Below, piece by piece: positions 39,001-46,497 of a stretch of DNA of 64,000 nucleotides. The notes beneath the pieces are model-generated. The model ran no database searches. It worked only from the letters and a program-made list of their open reading frames with translations, and was not told the origin of the DNA. Source of the stretch: Tubiluchus corallicola (lineage: Eukaryota > Priapulida > Priapulimorpha > Priapulimorphida > Tubiluchidae); NCBI GenBank assembly GCA_030141605.1, contig JAQGDQ010000700.1, positions 1-64,000 of the forward strand, in the 5' to 3' direction. Position 1 is the stretch's first letter; each line of letters starts with the position of its first letter. A program made the position numbers and the translations under genes.

Positions 39001-41715
39001 GTGTTACGTCAATGAATAACCAGGTACTTTGTTAAAGCTGAGTAGACCTAGGGAGGTAGCCAGAAAGCTCCGATCGGATGCTGTTTGATTTTATATGAAG
39101 ATACGTTTAAATCAGGCTTACGTATTGAAGGACATGTTTGTAATGTGTACTACAAGGTTACATCTGATTTTTCAATTTGTGGTTTGTAATTTGAAATTTC
39201 GTAATTTCAATTAACATTACTGTCTGCTGTTGCAGTGAACATTTACAAGAGATGCAGGGAGGTGTATTCGTTGCAGTGGAGACACCAGAAGCACCCAAAA
39301 CTGGATTTTTCAAGGGTCTGTTTGGTGGCAACACACAAGTAGTAGATCGTGGTGAACTTTGTAAGTAGTTTAAAAGTTTCGGAGATTCTGTTGCTACCGT
39401 AACCATTTCTGTGGAAACACTGGGTGATGAATCACTTCTGTCGGTTTTTTGCTCCCAATTTCTTGGGCATCTCTCCATGTGATTCCCAAGTCCCGCACAT
39501 CTGTACTGTCTAAAATTGGCTTCGAACTGCAGCCGAAATTGGCTTGTCACAGTTACCGCAAAAGAGATCATGAATGTGTTTTTTTCTCAATGTTGCTGTG
39601 CATTGGTGCTTGCTATACTGTGCATCTTTTTTCTGGTCACTTTTACTCCATTTACTTGTCCTTGACTTGTGTAGTGCATGGACTGTTTTGTAGAGATGGT
39701 TGGGGGCATGTTAAATGATAGGATGCCTGTACTTTGTGCTTCATGCTGGTAATATCCAGCTGCTGATATTATATTCTGTCTTCATAAACTGACTGTCCAA
39801 CTGCTTGCAATATTATGGCAAGTTTTGCTGAAATCAGTTTCATAAGCACCTTCTTCAAGTTACAAATAATACGTCAGTGACAATAATTCATGATCCTATT
39901 TACACAATGTGTATGAATGGAGTAGGTCATTTGCTTAAGTACTCTCTTAAATATCTTTCCATCCGAGCCAGGGAAGTTGAGACGCAATTTTACGGTGACT
40001 AGATCATACTAATGTTTTTGAAACGGCAAACTCATACTTTCGTTTCAATTGATAGCAATTGTTTCCTGTTGTATTTAATACTAATTATTTCATTTTTAGT
40101 TGGTGAATCAAACAGCGGCAAAGCATCGCGTACTGTCGCCCAGTATACACCAGGTAGAGCTATCATAGACAATGCACAGGCTAAAGCCGGAACAGCCGCA
40201 GCGGAAATTGGCAAAGCTAGAATGGTAAGCTATGCATTAGTTTTTTGACTGTGAACTCGGGTCATGTAAATTGCTGCAACAGCTCTGCGAAGGTTAGTTC
40301 TAAATGTTCTTAGCACCACTGTAGTATTAATGCTGTTGTACAACATTACCTCTGTTGTATTAGTGTCAGAAGTAATGCTAGAAATGCGACAAATGAACGT
40401 GCAATATGGCGATGTTGAATATGAACATTGTTATAGAGGCAACAAATACTAATCTAATGGTGAACATCGAACGAGTCTTTTATTTCGAATCTAAAATTGT
40501 GGACTTGAATAATTCAACGTTCCTGTTACATTCATTCTTGACCATTAAAACATTTAAAGTATCGTGCAGGCAGAACAATTTAGCTGCGATTTCCGTGCAC
40601 TTTTTTAGCAAAAACCATTGCTTGTTCTTACCGTAGAACAAAAGCAATATGCACAATCTTTGCAAGCTGCTATAAAACGATAATAAGTAGTAAGAGTCGC
40701 AATTATCTGGTTAGCGTTGGCAATGAGCAATTGTCAGCAGTCTACATTGCTGGTCGTGTTGTGATAATTTCGAAAATTTTTGCTTTGTCTGAGGTGCAAA
40801 TGCCCTGTAAAAGCAAGTGCCTAACCAGTTTTGGTGTTTTTTGTTTTTTGAGTTTAATAAGTCATCAGTGGCCACTTGCAAGATGTACAATAAACATAAA
40901 AAAACGTGTGATGAGTGTAATGTGAAACATACTAAAAACAGCGAGAAAAAGTACACTAATATAGTATAATGAAGCCATTTTTACGAATTCTTAATTTTAG
41001 CTACATTAATCAACATTTAAGTGACCTAGAGTGACAATGTAGAGCACAGCCTTCGTCAACTCAGAATTAAATTACACCAATTCGGACACTGAATTTGTAT
41101 TTGGTTTGAATTCGGAGTACTGAAATTCGATACGATTCGCATTCGAAAACCAAAAATTAGATTCGATTCAAATTTAATTTCTGATAGTGTTTACTCACCG
41201 TTGCTTACAGCAGTTTGACCACTTGGATATCCTAGTGAGTGTTTTTCAATGAAACAGCATGGTATTTTATGTTCAGTGGCAACTGCGTAAGACAAATGAT
41301 AGATCCTAAAAAAACACAACTTTATTTCTTAATGTGAAATTAAATAAAGCACACCGTTGTTTCTACGGCCACAAAATCAAAGCGAGCAACAATGTCTGTC
41401 TGGTAGATCGCATCACCTTCTAAAGACATTTCGATATTGCTTTACATGAATTACAAACTTTTTTGTATTTCACCTATTTAACACAAAAGATTTTTTGCTA
41501 TATGCCTTGTGCATCGTTATCTAGTTATATTTTCCTTTTGGTACAATCGGTGTGAATATTTCTGTAAATTCTTTCAGGCATTGATAGAGCGAGGAGAAAA
41601 ACTCAGCGACGTCGAAGAACGGACGGCGAGAATGCTCGCTAACGCTGAAAACTATGCACAGGGGGCGCATCAAGTCATGCTAAAGTACAAGGACAAGAAA
41701 TGGTATCAGTGGTGA
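2479..41715 (+). CDS. STXBP5: Tomosyn (syntaxin-binding protein 5), 27 coding exons
   Basis: Cytosolic regulator of SNARE-mediated exocytosis: its C-terminal R-SNARE competes with synaptobrevin for syntaxin/SNAP-25, and its propellers also inhibit fusion (family knowledge). Exons, all with AG/GT borders: 2479-2601, 2977-3074, 4107-4188, 5240-5340, 6742-6876, 8773-8920, 9818-9941, 11627-11705, 14235-14389, 15704-15776, 16604-16751, 17016-17124, 18220-18416, 19766-19918, 20398-20549, 21281-21369, 22027-22157, 25692-25836, 31383-31499, 32170-32289, 33201-33356, 34533-34718, 36464-36572, 37638-37733, 39236-39360, 40100-40224, 41578-41715. They sum to 3414 nt (1137 residues plus stop) with every phase matching; vertebrate tomosyns are about 1115-1190 residues. 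The start MKRFNFGKVLDG and end KYKDKKWYQW match the family's termini. A single pre-duplication copy (STXBP5/STXBP5L) is likely. Individual borders could be off by a few bases where a nearby GT or AG exists. Confidence 0.96.
3185..3385 (-). mobile_element. tRNA-derived SINE, minus orientation
   Basis: On the minus strand the head reads GGTTAAGACCGAGTGGATAAGG and then GTGAGTTCGATACTCG, matching RNA polymerase III A- and B-box patterns. A body of unrelated sequence follows. The acceptor stem does not pair, so it is not a functional tRNA. It sits in tomosyn intron 2. A relative starts near 33470 on the plus strand. Confidence 0.55.
4192..4355 (+). repeat. Tandem repeat of about 45 bp containing TGACCTTTGATCTT
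   Basis: About three and a half diverged units immediately follow the exon 3 donor. Each contains TTTTGACCTTTGA-like words, that is, hormone-receptor-type TGACCT half-sites, spaced by TTTCAGTTTTA. Confidence 0.6.
6160..6660 (+). repeat. Diverged direct duplication, about 250 bp unit
   Basis: The segments near 6255-6400 and 6495-6640 share AAAACTCA, CTTGTG, AATGAACGA/AATGAATGA and GCATTTTTCAT in the same order, indicating an old tandem duplication in intron 4. Confidence 0.5.
11772..12759 (+). mobile_element. Tc1/mariner-like MITE (TACAGTGGGCGCC family), copy A, with nested SINE
   Basis: It begins TACACTAGGTGTCACTAAAT followed by AGACTCAC and ends AGTCTAATAAATGGCACC followed by TACTGTA. The TA flanks and CAGT-type inverted ends are those of Tc1/mariner non-autonomous elements. 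A SINE (12397-12660) is inserted inside. Other copies: 20596-21201 (reversed), 29515-30143 and 35490-36434. No transposase frame. Confidence 0.7.
12397..12660 (-). mobile_element. tRNA-derived SINE with (TTA)n tail, minus orientation
   Basis: Minus-strand A box GCTAGTGGTAATGCG (near 12640-12654) and B box GAGTTCGATAC (near 12606-12616) precede a body ending in an AAT repeat at 12397-12420. It interrupts the MITE at 11772-12759, so it inserted later. Confidence 0.65.
13278..13400 (+). repeat. Degenerate TTG/GTC trinucleotide tract
   Basis: Imperfect runs of TTGTTG, GTCGTCGTC and GTTGTCGTTGTCG form low-complexity sequence in intron 8. The open frames there are composition artefacts. Confidence 0.7.
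14421..14755 (+). mobile_element. tRNA-derived SINE with TTG/CTG tail
   Basis: The head GGTGGCATAGCTCAGTGGTA (A box) and GGTTCAACTCC (B box, 14473-14483) resemble a tRNA, but the 3' part does not pair with the 5' acceptor side, so it is a SINE head. A 150-bp body follows, then a tail of TTG repeats grading into CTG, TTG and ACC repeats. It lies just after exon 9. Confidence 0.65.
17600..18080 (+). repeat. Dispersed repeat, first copy
   Basis: It shares ordered blocks with 26800-27230: AAGGACA.GTC.CTTAGCAT, AATTATG, TTTTCTTCAGTTG and GTTCAAAATGGGA. Diverged but collinear; no coding capacity. Class unknown. Confidence 0.5.
18220..22157 (+). CDS. STXBP5: Tomosyn exons 13-17: second propeller, first part, and linker start
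   Basis: These exons encode residues 459-699. Exon 13 (VMLQVLYKLKTSRLFD, then a WD40-like CPGSQLLCVAGVSGQVILF) starts the second propeller. Exon 14 is a low-conservation acidic and serine-rich loop. Exon 15 matches the family at GYHAELVCLL and VTSLTLNSSYGV. Exon 16 reads LAFGNDCGLAIVDYIQKTVLL, the most conserved part. Exon 17 begins GSGDPYQRA and ends RCRSPIIDQ at phase 0, the entry to the hypervariable linker that is alternatively spliced in other animals. Confidence 0.94.
19480..19583 (+). repeat. 26-bp tandem repeat containing consensus splice donors
   Basis: Four units of GAGTCAGTGGTGCACACTGG plus a variable end lie in intron 13. Two junctions create AAG|GTGAGT (GT at 19529 and 19555), a strong 5' splice-site sequence, about 210-240 bases before exon 14. 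Confidence 0.75.
20596..21201 (-). mobile_element. Tc1/mariner-like MITE, copy B (reversed)
   Basis: Begins TACAGTAGGCGCCATTTAAT then AGACTCAC and ends GTGAGTCTATTAAGAGGCGC then ATACTGTA, the best-preserved inverted ends of the family, with TA on both sides. Interior order is reversed relative to copy A. Lies in intron 15. Confidence 0.75.
21640..22015 (+). repeat. Tandem repeat, unit about 137 bp, about 2.7 copies
   Basis: Blocks such as GCCAACATT, TTAACCTTTGTGTTCACTAT and AAAAAGATTGTAGGC recur at about 137-base spacing in intron 16, ending just before the exon 17 acceptor. Confidence 0.75.
24170..25082 (+). CDS. STXBP5: Tomosyn alternative linker exon (L1), 813 or 913 nt
   Basis: A 913-nt open block begins after a good acceptor (TTATTTCAG) in phase 0, so exon 17 can splice into it directly. 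It codes for a Ser/Pro/Lys-rich, probably disordered stretch (KKPMAPPRKKRSKPKSS; repeated KSKST motifs; acidic tail), suited to phosphorylation. It is absent from the 1137-residue main form, and I recognise no match in vertebrate tomosyn. It has two usable donors. The inner one at 24982/24983 (AAG|GTTGAG) keeps phase 0 and would give an in-frame 271-residue cassette. The outer one at 25082/25083 (GTG|GTAGGT) leaves phase 1, which cannot continue into the exon at 25692 (stop) but does fit the terminal exon at 25179. Coding nature is supported by length, higher GC than the flanks and codon-like composition. Confidence 0.75.
25179..25246 (+). CDS. STXBP5: Candidate alternative terminal exon of tomosyn with hydrophobic tail
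   Basis: After a pyrimidine-rich acceptor (TTTGCTCTTACAG) this segment accepts phase 1 from L1 and reads GG, then VSLLLMFFVSSIV, then ERVHQCFC and a TAG stop at 25244-25246. The predicted isoform would have 1025 residues and lack both the end of the second propeller and the R-SNARE. The hydrophobic run is only 13-15 residues, short for a membrane span, so a membrane-associated tail with two terminal-region cysteines is possible but unproven. ATTAAA motifs at 25255 and 25298 could serve as polyadenylation signals. It could also be a chance open frame in intron sequence. Confidence 0.5.
25692..25836 (+). CDS. STXBP5: Tomosyn exon 18 (linker), main form
   Basis: This 145-nt exon runs from phase 0 to phase 1 between a CACAG acceptor and an AAG|GTTCAT donor. 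It encodes a Ser/Arg-rich segment beginning SDTTSIPSPTAASRASQKR. Its phases join exon 17 (phase 0) to exon 19 (phase 1), whose product contains ISRSRSSSSSSLDN, matching the SRSRSSSVTS region of vertebrate tomosyn. It occupies the hypervariable linker and may alternate with the candidate exons at 26078 and 28793, which have the same phases. Confidence 0.8.
26078..26111 (+). CDS. STXBP5: Candidate tomosyn linker microexon (alternative to exon 18)
   Basis: A 34-nt segment lies between a pyrimidine-rich acceptor (TTTGCGTTATACAG) and a good donor (GAAG|GTAAAT). In phase 0 it reads LDFLSKKDGKE and ends in phase 1, exactly like exon 18. If included after exon 18 the frame hits a stop after about ten codons, so the two should be mutually exclusive, or this one is not used. 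No family match is recognised; support is splice-site quality and phase only. Confidence 0.45.
26800..27230 (+). repeat. Dispersed repeat, second copy
   Basis: Collinear with 17600-18080 over several hundred bases in the same orientation, including AATGTTCACGCAAAAA and GACGTTCAAAATGGG. It lies in the long tomosyn linker intron. Confidence 0.5.
27313..27466 (+). CDS. Orphan coding-like terminal exon, phase unresolved
   Basis: After TGTTTGTTTAG, a frame of 50 codons ends in TGA and has coding-like composition, including the Leu/Ser/Asp-rich end STCLDLQLDLGKLE. The first AG requires an upstream exon ending in phase 2, and no such exon was found in the linker. Using the AG at 27320-27321 (GTCAAG|AGTGG) would permit phase 0 entry from exon 17, but that AG follows the first one by nine bases. 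It may be another alternative C-terminus of tomosyn, or a chance frame. Confidence 0.22.
28793..28901 (+). CDS. STXBP5: Candidate tomosyn linker exon, Val/Pro-rich
   Basis: A 109-nt segment after CATGCAG and before AAAG|GTACTG is open in phase 0 and ends in phase 1, the same as exon 18 and the 26078 microexon. It reads LLTLHTAVANPNIVVPVV followed by a Pro/Thr/Val-rich stretch. The surrounding 290 bases are also open in this frame, which weakens the argument that selection keeps it open. Support is phase compatibility and composition; the acceptor tract is mediocre. Confidence 0.3.
29515..30143 (+). mobile_element. Tc1/mariner-like MITE, copy C
   Basis: Shares ATAGACTCACTTTG, TTTTGACCCAGTTAACCGAC at the left and TTAAATGACGCCCACTGTA at the right with the family. 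The left end is decayed, so that border is approximate. Confidence 0.65.
30984..31175. mobile_element. MITE, GGCGCGTTCAGAC family, copy 2 (decayed)
   Basis: Contains CTTCAGACTGGTAAGTTTTC at one end and ATTCGCTAGTCTGAATGCGC at the other with the same GCGAGTTACT interior. Shorter and more diverged than copy 1. Confidence 0.6.
31383..39360 (+). CDS. STXBP5: Tomosyn exons 19-25: end of linker and second propeller
   Basis: These exons encode residues 748-1050. Exon 19 carries SRSRSSSSSSLDN and the helix-like LLTFAESFTKKA. Exon 20 reads CPCLWVGTSLGSVLLIVL and PVIVSPSG, highly conserved. Exon 21 gives TILRLKGAIQCISFLD and EPW, then a Lys/Glu-rich loop. Exon 22 has YVVLCSEKQIRVLSLP; exon 23 VCYVADGRVMVFSLPSLR; exon 24 RIARTFQISNNGHAVH with SPTEIQKIT; exon 25 has the tail motif VETPEAPKTGFFKGLFGG. 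Every junction preserves phase. Confidence 0.95.
32965..33080 (+). repeat. (ATA)n / (GAT)n microsatellite
   Basis: About 65 bases of ATA repeats grade into GATGAT repeats just upstream of exon 21. The poly-Tyr/His frame on the minus strand here is an artefact. Confidence 0.9.
33470..33600 (+). mobile_element. tRNA-derived SINE fragment, plus orientation
   Basis: AGTGGCGAGGTTGTGATTGA and GATAAGGTGCCC match the head of the element at 3185-3385 in the opposite orientation. Confidence 0.4.
33738..34160. mobile_element. Inverted-repeat element rich in GAATTCGAA words, copy 1
   Basis: Starts GGGGTAAGCATCGAA and ends GAGAATGCTCACCG. The ends are inverted-repeat-like and the interior shares GCACAATTTAGCTGTGATTT with GAACAATTTAGCTGCGATTT at 40570. 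Non-coding. Confidence 0.5.
34890..35345 (+). repeat. Degenerate repeats of TTTACATTTACCACAACA type
   Basis: Words such as CACAACAAACAACTCCTTG and TTTACATTTATCACAACA recur irregularly about every 30-60 bases in intron 22. They are interrupted by a foldback (35125-35257) whose arms carry AAAAAAGTCACAGG and TGTGACTTTTTTCTGTGA, with CCCTAACCCCTACCCCTA between. Confidence 0.55.
35490..36434 (+). mobile_element. Tc1/mariner-like MITE, copy D
   Basis: Begins TACACTAGGCACTGCTTATA then AGACTCAC and ends GGTCTAATAAATGGCGCCCA then CTGTA. Ends 29 bases before the exon 23 acceptor, so the 3' end of intron 22 partly borders the element. The longest copy (945 bp). Confidence 0.7.
36993..37260 (+). pseudogene. 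Non-LTR retrotransposon ORF2 3' remnant
   Basis: The plus frame from 36993 reads AELWTIKVKQQKEIDAFQRR, then LCRRLLGIKW, the segment following the reverse transcriptase in many LINEs. It is broken by stops from 37150 onward. A related remnant lies on the minus strand at 59157-59410. It sits in intron 23. Confidence 0.6.
37806..38070 (+). repeat. 67-bp tandem repeat, four copies, with CAG|GTAATA in three
   Basis: Each unit begins AAATGTACATAA and ends TTTTTCATACAGGTAATA. Three units therefore carry a pyrimidine-rich acceptor fused directly to a donor (AG|GT at 37923/37924, 37990/37991 and 38057/38058). Located just after exon 24. Confidence 0.85.
40100..41715 (+). CDS. STXBP5: Tomosyn exons 26-27: tail and R-SNARE motif
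   Basis: Exon 26 (40100-40224) reads FGESNSGKASRTVAQYTPG and the Ala-rich lead into the SNARE helix. Exon 27 (41578-41715) encodes ALIERGEKLSDVEERTARML and ends KYKDKKWYQW with a TGA stop. The arginine of EERT (about residue 1107) is at the zero-layer position expected for an R-SNARE. There is no transmembrane segment after it, as is normal for tomosyn. The last residue is Trp where I recall Phe in vertebrates. Confidence 0.96.
40400..41205. mobile_element. Inverted-repeat element rich in GAATTCGAA words, copy 2
   Basis: Shares the interior of 33738-34160 and ends with AATTTCTGATAGTG then TTTACTCACCG. The internal spacing is about twice that of copy 1, suggesting an insertion or a longer parent. 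Left border uncertain. Confidence 0.4.
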
Positions 41716-44700
41716 TGTGTTTAATCGACGTCATGACCAGCACTGGAGACTCGCAATTGATCAAACTGAACATCAGGCCAGTACCGCACAAAAGTGGGAA
41801 TACTCGCACTGGTCATAATAATATCAGCATCTTTGTTACTCTGCTTAATGGCAGAATTACTTATCTTTATTGTAGCGCTCTTGCACGCAACGCTGTGCTT
41901 TTGCTGTGGTGGGAACAAGGCAATCTTTGCTACATTTTATTGTAAGAGGAGCCAAAGAATTGTAAAATGCAGTCAGGTACACTTGTTAGCAGCAGCTGCC
42001 ATGTACAGTAAAAAACGGTGGTAAAAAACGGAATATTTAAGTTTTTAAGCCAATTATTTGTAATCATTATGGTTTATGGTGGCTGCCAGTATGGTTATAA
42101 GACTTGCAAGTAATTGCTATCTGTAAGTGATTGCCTTATATTGATATATTGAATTTTAGCAGGCCTAGCGTATTAGTTAATACTAGATTGTTTTGCATTG
42201 AGTGATGTCATAAAAGCAATTTGAATTTTAAATTGCACTGTGAAAGCAGTTAGGTCGAGAAAAGTTCCCAAAATGAACGAAGGACCAAGTAGTTGCTCTA
42301 CTAAAATGTTTGTTTTGAAGATTAACTTCCATATTGATACAGGAAATGTTTTGAAGCCAGTTCTTTCATTTATGACATTCCATCTTTACTGCAAACAGTG
42401 GTTTCTCTGTTGTGACTTGTAGTCAAAGCGAGCTTGAATTTTGACTTTAGACTGTGTTTGGTACATTGCTGGTATTTCTTTCGCTCATTTAAGAGTTTAC
42501 TAATTGCAGTTTAAACATTGACAAATTTTTTTGTCACACCAGGAGTGAAACACATTTTATCACATTAGTCTTCTAGACTTGAGGATAAGATTTAAACTTC
42601 TTGTAACTGAAGTTGGCAACCCTTCATAAAACTCTCAGTGTTTCGTTGTTGTTGCACTTTGCTGTACGTGTTTGAGCATGGCTTCCTCATCATATAGCTG
42701 GTGCCACACATTGTGTATGTCTGGCCAATAAACCTGCAGTGAAATGTCGTCAACTGATTTTATACTTGAAAACTGTAACTAATATATATATATACATATG
42801 CATATATACACATGTTACTTAGCTATTTAGAACTGCTTTGTCGTCATAGAAACGCGTGTGCATCTGTTTTTAGTGGTTAGCGCAGCATCTTGTTAACAAG
42901 CTTTGTAAATTGTTTTCGTTGTTATTGAATAGTTGCTCATTTGTTAGCGTAGGTGCGCTGGTGGTTTACACGTGCTCGATGTTGTAGAAGTTGTAGGAGA
43001 ACTTTGTTACCTGTTGCCCCGTATGTAAATATTGTTGTTAGTCATTCCACGTTTCCAGGTGGACTTTCTCTCTTTTTGTATTGTAGAAGTGAAAGAAAGT
43101 GTTTGATCGCTGCGTTTCGGTCAGCGACCCCCGCGTTTACAGCCAAATTTTTGCTTTTTTTGTATGCAGAAATCTTAAGTCAGCATTTGGTCGTGCTTTG
43201 CACCCACAGCTGTCTGTGTAATAGATGTTTATTGCGGCCACAAGTAGAAGCTAAAATTGGTGCTAGTTATCGGAAAATTCGAATAGATTTATCAAAAGTT
43301 TCTAGCTGTGGTATGAGTCATAGACGGACTCTCCCTTTTTTCTGTATTGTAAATTGCCAAGTTATAGCAAAGCGTCTAACAACAAATATTAGATAGATAT
43401 TATGGCTTATATCAAAAATAGGCTAGATAACTCAGTAAAATCAATAGAATGGTCTGAGGAGTTTGTTCTTTTAAGTTTTGTGACATTTCGCTTTCACGCA
43501 GAAATCTTCAGATGTTGTAATAATTTTGAGATCTGTTTTGTATTAGTCCTACCTTAAGGTATTTAGTTCCTAAACTTAGTAAGTAACATCTAGTTAGACC
43601 GTTTCTACTCTGACGTTTGCAGATTTTTCTGGTCATTGGTGGACAAAGCAGCTTCACAGTTTCATGTGGTCACTTGGTATTGTCTCCTTGTGCATTACAG
43701 TTTTTTTCTGTTAGAGTACTCTGGTCAGCTAATCATCTGGTCACTTAACTCCGAATTAAAAGTGCGAGTGCTAACAAGACAAGTTTTGTCGCAATTTTGA
43801 ATCTCCATGTTATTAGTTTTTTCTTCCACGTGATTTAGAGAAGTTCTCTTCTTTTAGATTTTGGATGCATAATTGATACTGATTTGCTCTGCTAAAGTAT
43901 CACTATTTCCTTACTAAGACAAGTTGTTATCCAAAAAGTGCTTGAAAAGTCAGTTACTTACACTATTTCACATTTTTGGAACACTGTCTGACAGTCTCTA
44001 TACTGCTCGTCGTATGAAAAAATATAAATTGCAAATTGGATGGTTAAGTGTGTTTGTTGATTTGTGTGAGTCAGTCTGACTGGTTACTGTTAAAGATTAA
44101 CGAGGTTAAAAAAAATAATTAGCATAAGAGTTAGTATTGTGAACTATATGACATCTGTTCTCAGCACACCTAGCTGTGATTTGGTTTATTTAGAAAAGGT
44201 ATATTGAGTTTTACCTGTAGGTATATTATTTGTACATCTTAGTCAAATCTTGCTGCTGTGATTCATTTATTATGTTCAATTTCAGAACTTCAGAGGTTCG
44301 TAATGCATAAATTTGTTACCGAATAGCCACTATTTCTATTTATAAAACATAGTTTATCGTGATTTTTTTTGTATTTATTATAGCTACACGGTTTTGTTGA
44401 TTTGGTTTCCTTGTGTGCGTGGTGCTTTCCGCTGTCTACTAAACAAATATATTTTTTCTAGTCGAAACAGTGCGCCATGTACAACAGCTAGACATTGTCT
44501 GCACATTTGTTGTTGTTACAGCCTGTTAACAGCGTGTTGTTTGTTGTTAAATTTGATAGAGAGTTATGTTAGTTTTTGTTCAAAACTTAGTAACAATGTA
44601 AAGCAGTATGTCGTACTATTTAGTAGACCATCTGCATACTCAAACATTCATGAGGTAATATGCTCTTGCTTCACTGAAGCACTAACGGGTTTCCCGCACC

Positions 44701-45490
44701 TTTTCTGTTACACTCTTCTGATGATGTGCAATCTTTTGAAACTAGTGCATGCTGCACATAGCTTGGATCGCTTCACGTGATTATAGGCCCATTGACAATG
44801 CAACCTACTTAATTTTGGGCAGTAGTGATCATATTTATCCTCTTCTTGCAGAGTTGGTCAATTGCAATAGTATTTATCATGCGAATGTGCTTGAGTATTT
44901 AGTCGATTTGCATATTTATATGTTAACAAAATGTTATGATATTTTTAATAACCATAAATTAATAAGGATGAAGTTATTTATGTTTATATTAGGAACAGTA
45001 TACAGTTATACTGACGTACGATGTAGTGATAACTTATATAACGTAGGGTTTTGATGTCAATAACGTTATTTATGCTCCGCGTTGGAAAAATGTACTTTGT
45101 AAATTTAGGATTTTTGCTAGGGTTTCAATGTGTACAATATAGCATTGTCAAATGTGGAAATTATATATGTAGTAGAGTGTTACTGTTAGATAAAGAACTT
45201 GCGTTTACTCTGTCCATTTATTGTAGGAAAGAAAAATGCTGATACATGTATCTCTATCAACTGTGAAAATTGTTATAGTTGGTACTAGAAAAGTTCTACA
45301 TTCATAAATGCTGCAATCTAAATCTTGTTTAGATAGGGACTCCAAGAGAGGTTACACCCACTCCAAACATTAGGTAAACAATTATACTTCCATTAGTTAA
45401 AAAATGTACATTGTGTAAAATGACAAGTGAGTCTGATTATTAGGAGTATGGAATTTGTGTTTTAGCTAATCTTAGAGAAGAGCATTTTTA
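41716..45490 (+). other. Probable tomosyn 3' UTR and downstream sequence
   Basis: No protein gene is recognisable. The plus strand is T-rich with scattered TGTAAATA-like words. An AATAAA at 42727-42732 would give a 3' UTR of about 1 kb. Longer UTRs are possible, since neuronal exocytosis genes often have them, but nothing here proves it. Open frames of 147, 128 and 101 codons (42953, 44394, 44749) have no recognisable similarity. Confidence 0.45.
42727..42732 (+). promoter_or_regulatory. Candidate tomosyn polyadenylation signal
   Basis: Canonical AATAAA about 1.0 kb after the tomosyn stop, followed within 40 bases by T- and GT-rich sequence. Confidence 0.4.
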
Positions 45491-45494
45491 CAAG

Positions 45495-46497
45495 TTACAG
45501 TGTGCAAACTGTTGATGTTGGAGAAGACAGTGTGCAAATAGTTGATGCTAGAGAAAAGTTTGCAATCAGTTGATGTTAGAGAAGAAAGTGTGCGAGCAGT
45601 TGATGTTAGAGGAGACAGTGTACAAACTGTTGATGTTAGAGAAGACAGTTTGGAAACAGTTGATGTTGGAGAAGAAAGTGTGCAAACTGTTGATGCTAGA
45701 GAAAAGTTTGCAAGCAGTTGATGTTAGAGAAGAAAGTGTGCGAGCAGTTGATGTTAGAGGAGACAGTGCACAAACTGTTGATGTTAGATAAGACAGTTTG
45801 GAAACAGTTGATGTTGGAGAAGAGGGTTTGCAAGCACTTGGTGTTAGAGAAGAAAGTGGGGAAACTGTTGATGTTGGAGAAGAAAGTGTGCAAAATGTTA
45901 TTAGAGAAGAAAGTGTACAAACAGTTGGATGTTAGAGAAGAGAGTTTATAAATCATTGATGTTAGAGATACGTTTATAAGCAGTTTATGCTAAAGAAGAA
46001 AGTGTGTGATCTTCTGCTAGAGAAGGTATGCAAACAGTTGATGTTATAGGAGAGGGTTTGCAAGCACCTGATGTTAGAGAAGAAAGTGGGGAAACAGTTG
46101 GTGTTAGAGAAGAAAGTAGGGAAACAGTTGATGTTAGAAAAGAGAGTGTGCAAACAGTGCTAGAGAAGAAAGTGTGCAAACAGTTAATGTTAGAGAAGAA
46201 AGTTTGCGAGTAGCTGATGTTAGAGAAGAGAGTGTGCAATCAGTTGATGTTAGAGAAGAGAGCTTGCGAGTAGCTGATGTTAGAGAAGAGAGTTTGCAAT
46301 CAGCTTATGTTAGAGAAGAGAGCTTGCGAGTAGCTGATGTTAGAGAAGAGAGTTTGCAATCAGCTTATGTTAGAGAAGAGAGTTTGCAATCAGCTTATGT
46401 TAGAGAAGAGAGTTTGCAATCAGCTTATGTTAGAGAAGAGAGTGTGCAATCAGTTGATGCCAGAGAAAAATTTTTACAGGCAGCTGATGTTTGAGAA
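45495..46497 (+). repeat. 30-bp minisatellite, about 33 units
   Basis: Units of GTTGATGTTAGAGAAGAAAG followed by TGTGCAAACA repeat for about 1 kb; the last third is more uniform, with an alternation of two variants. The unit length is a multiple of three and the units contain few stops, so open frames appear in several frames on both strands. Single-base indels shift the frame between units, which argues against a coding role. Confidence 0.9.

Noticed and set aside
42953-43396. 147-codon plus-strand frame (and 44394-45242 frames)
   Set aside because: No similarity recognised, Cys-rich random-looking composition, inside the likely tomosyn 3' region.
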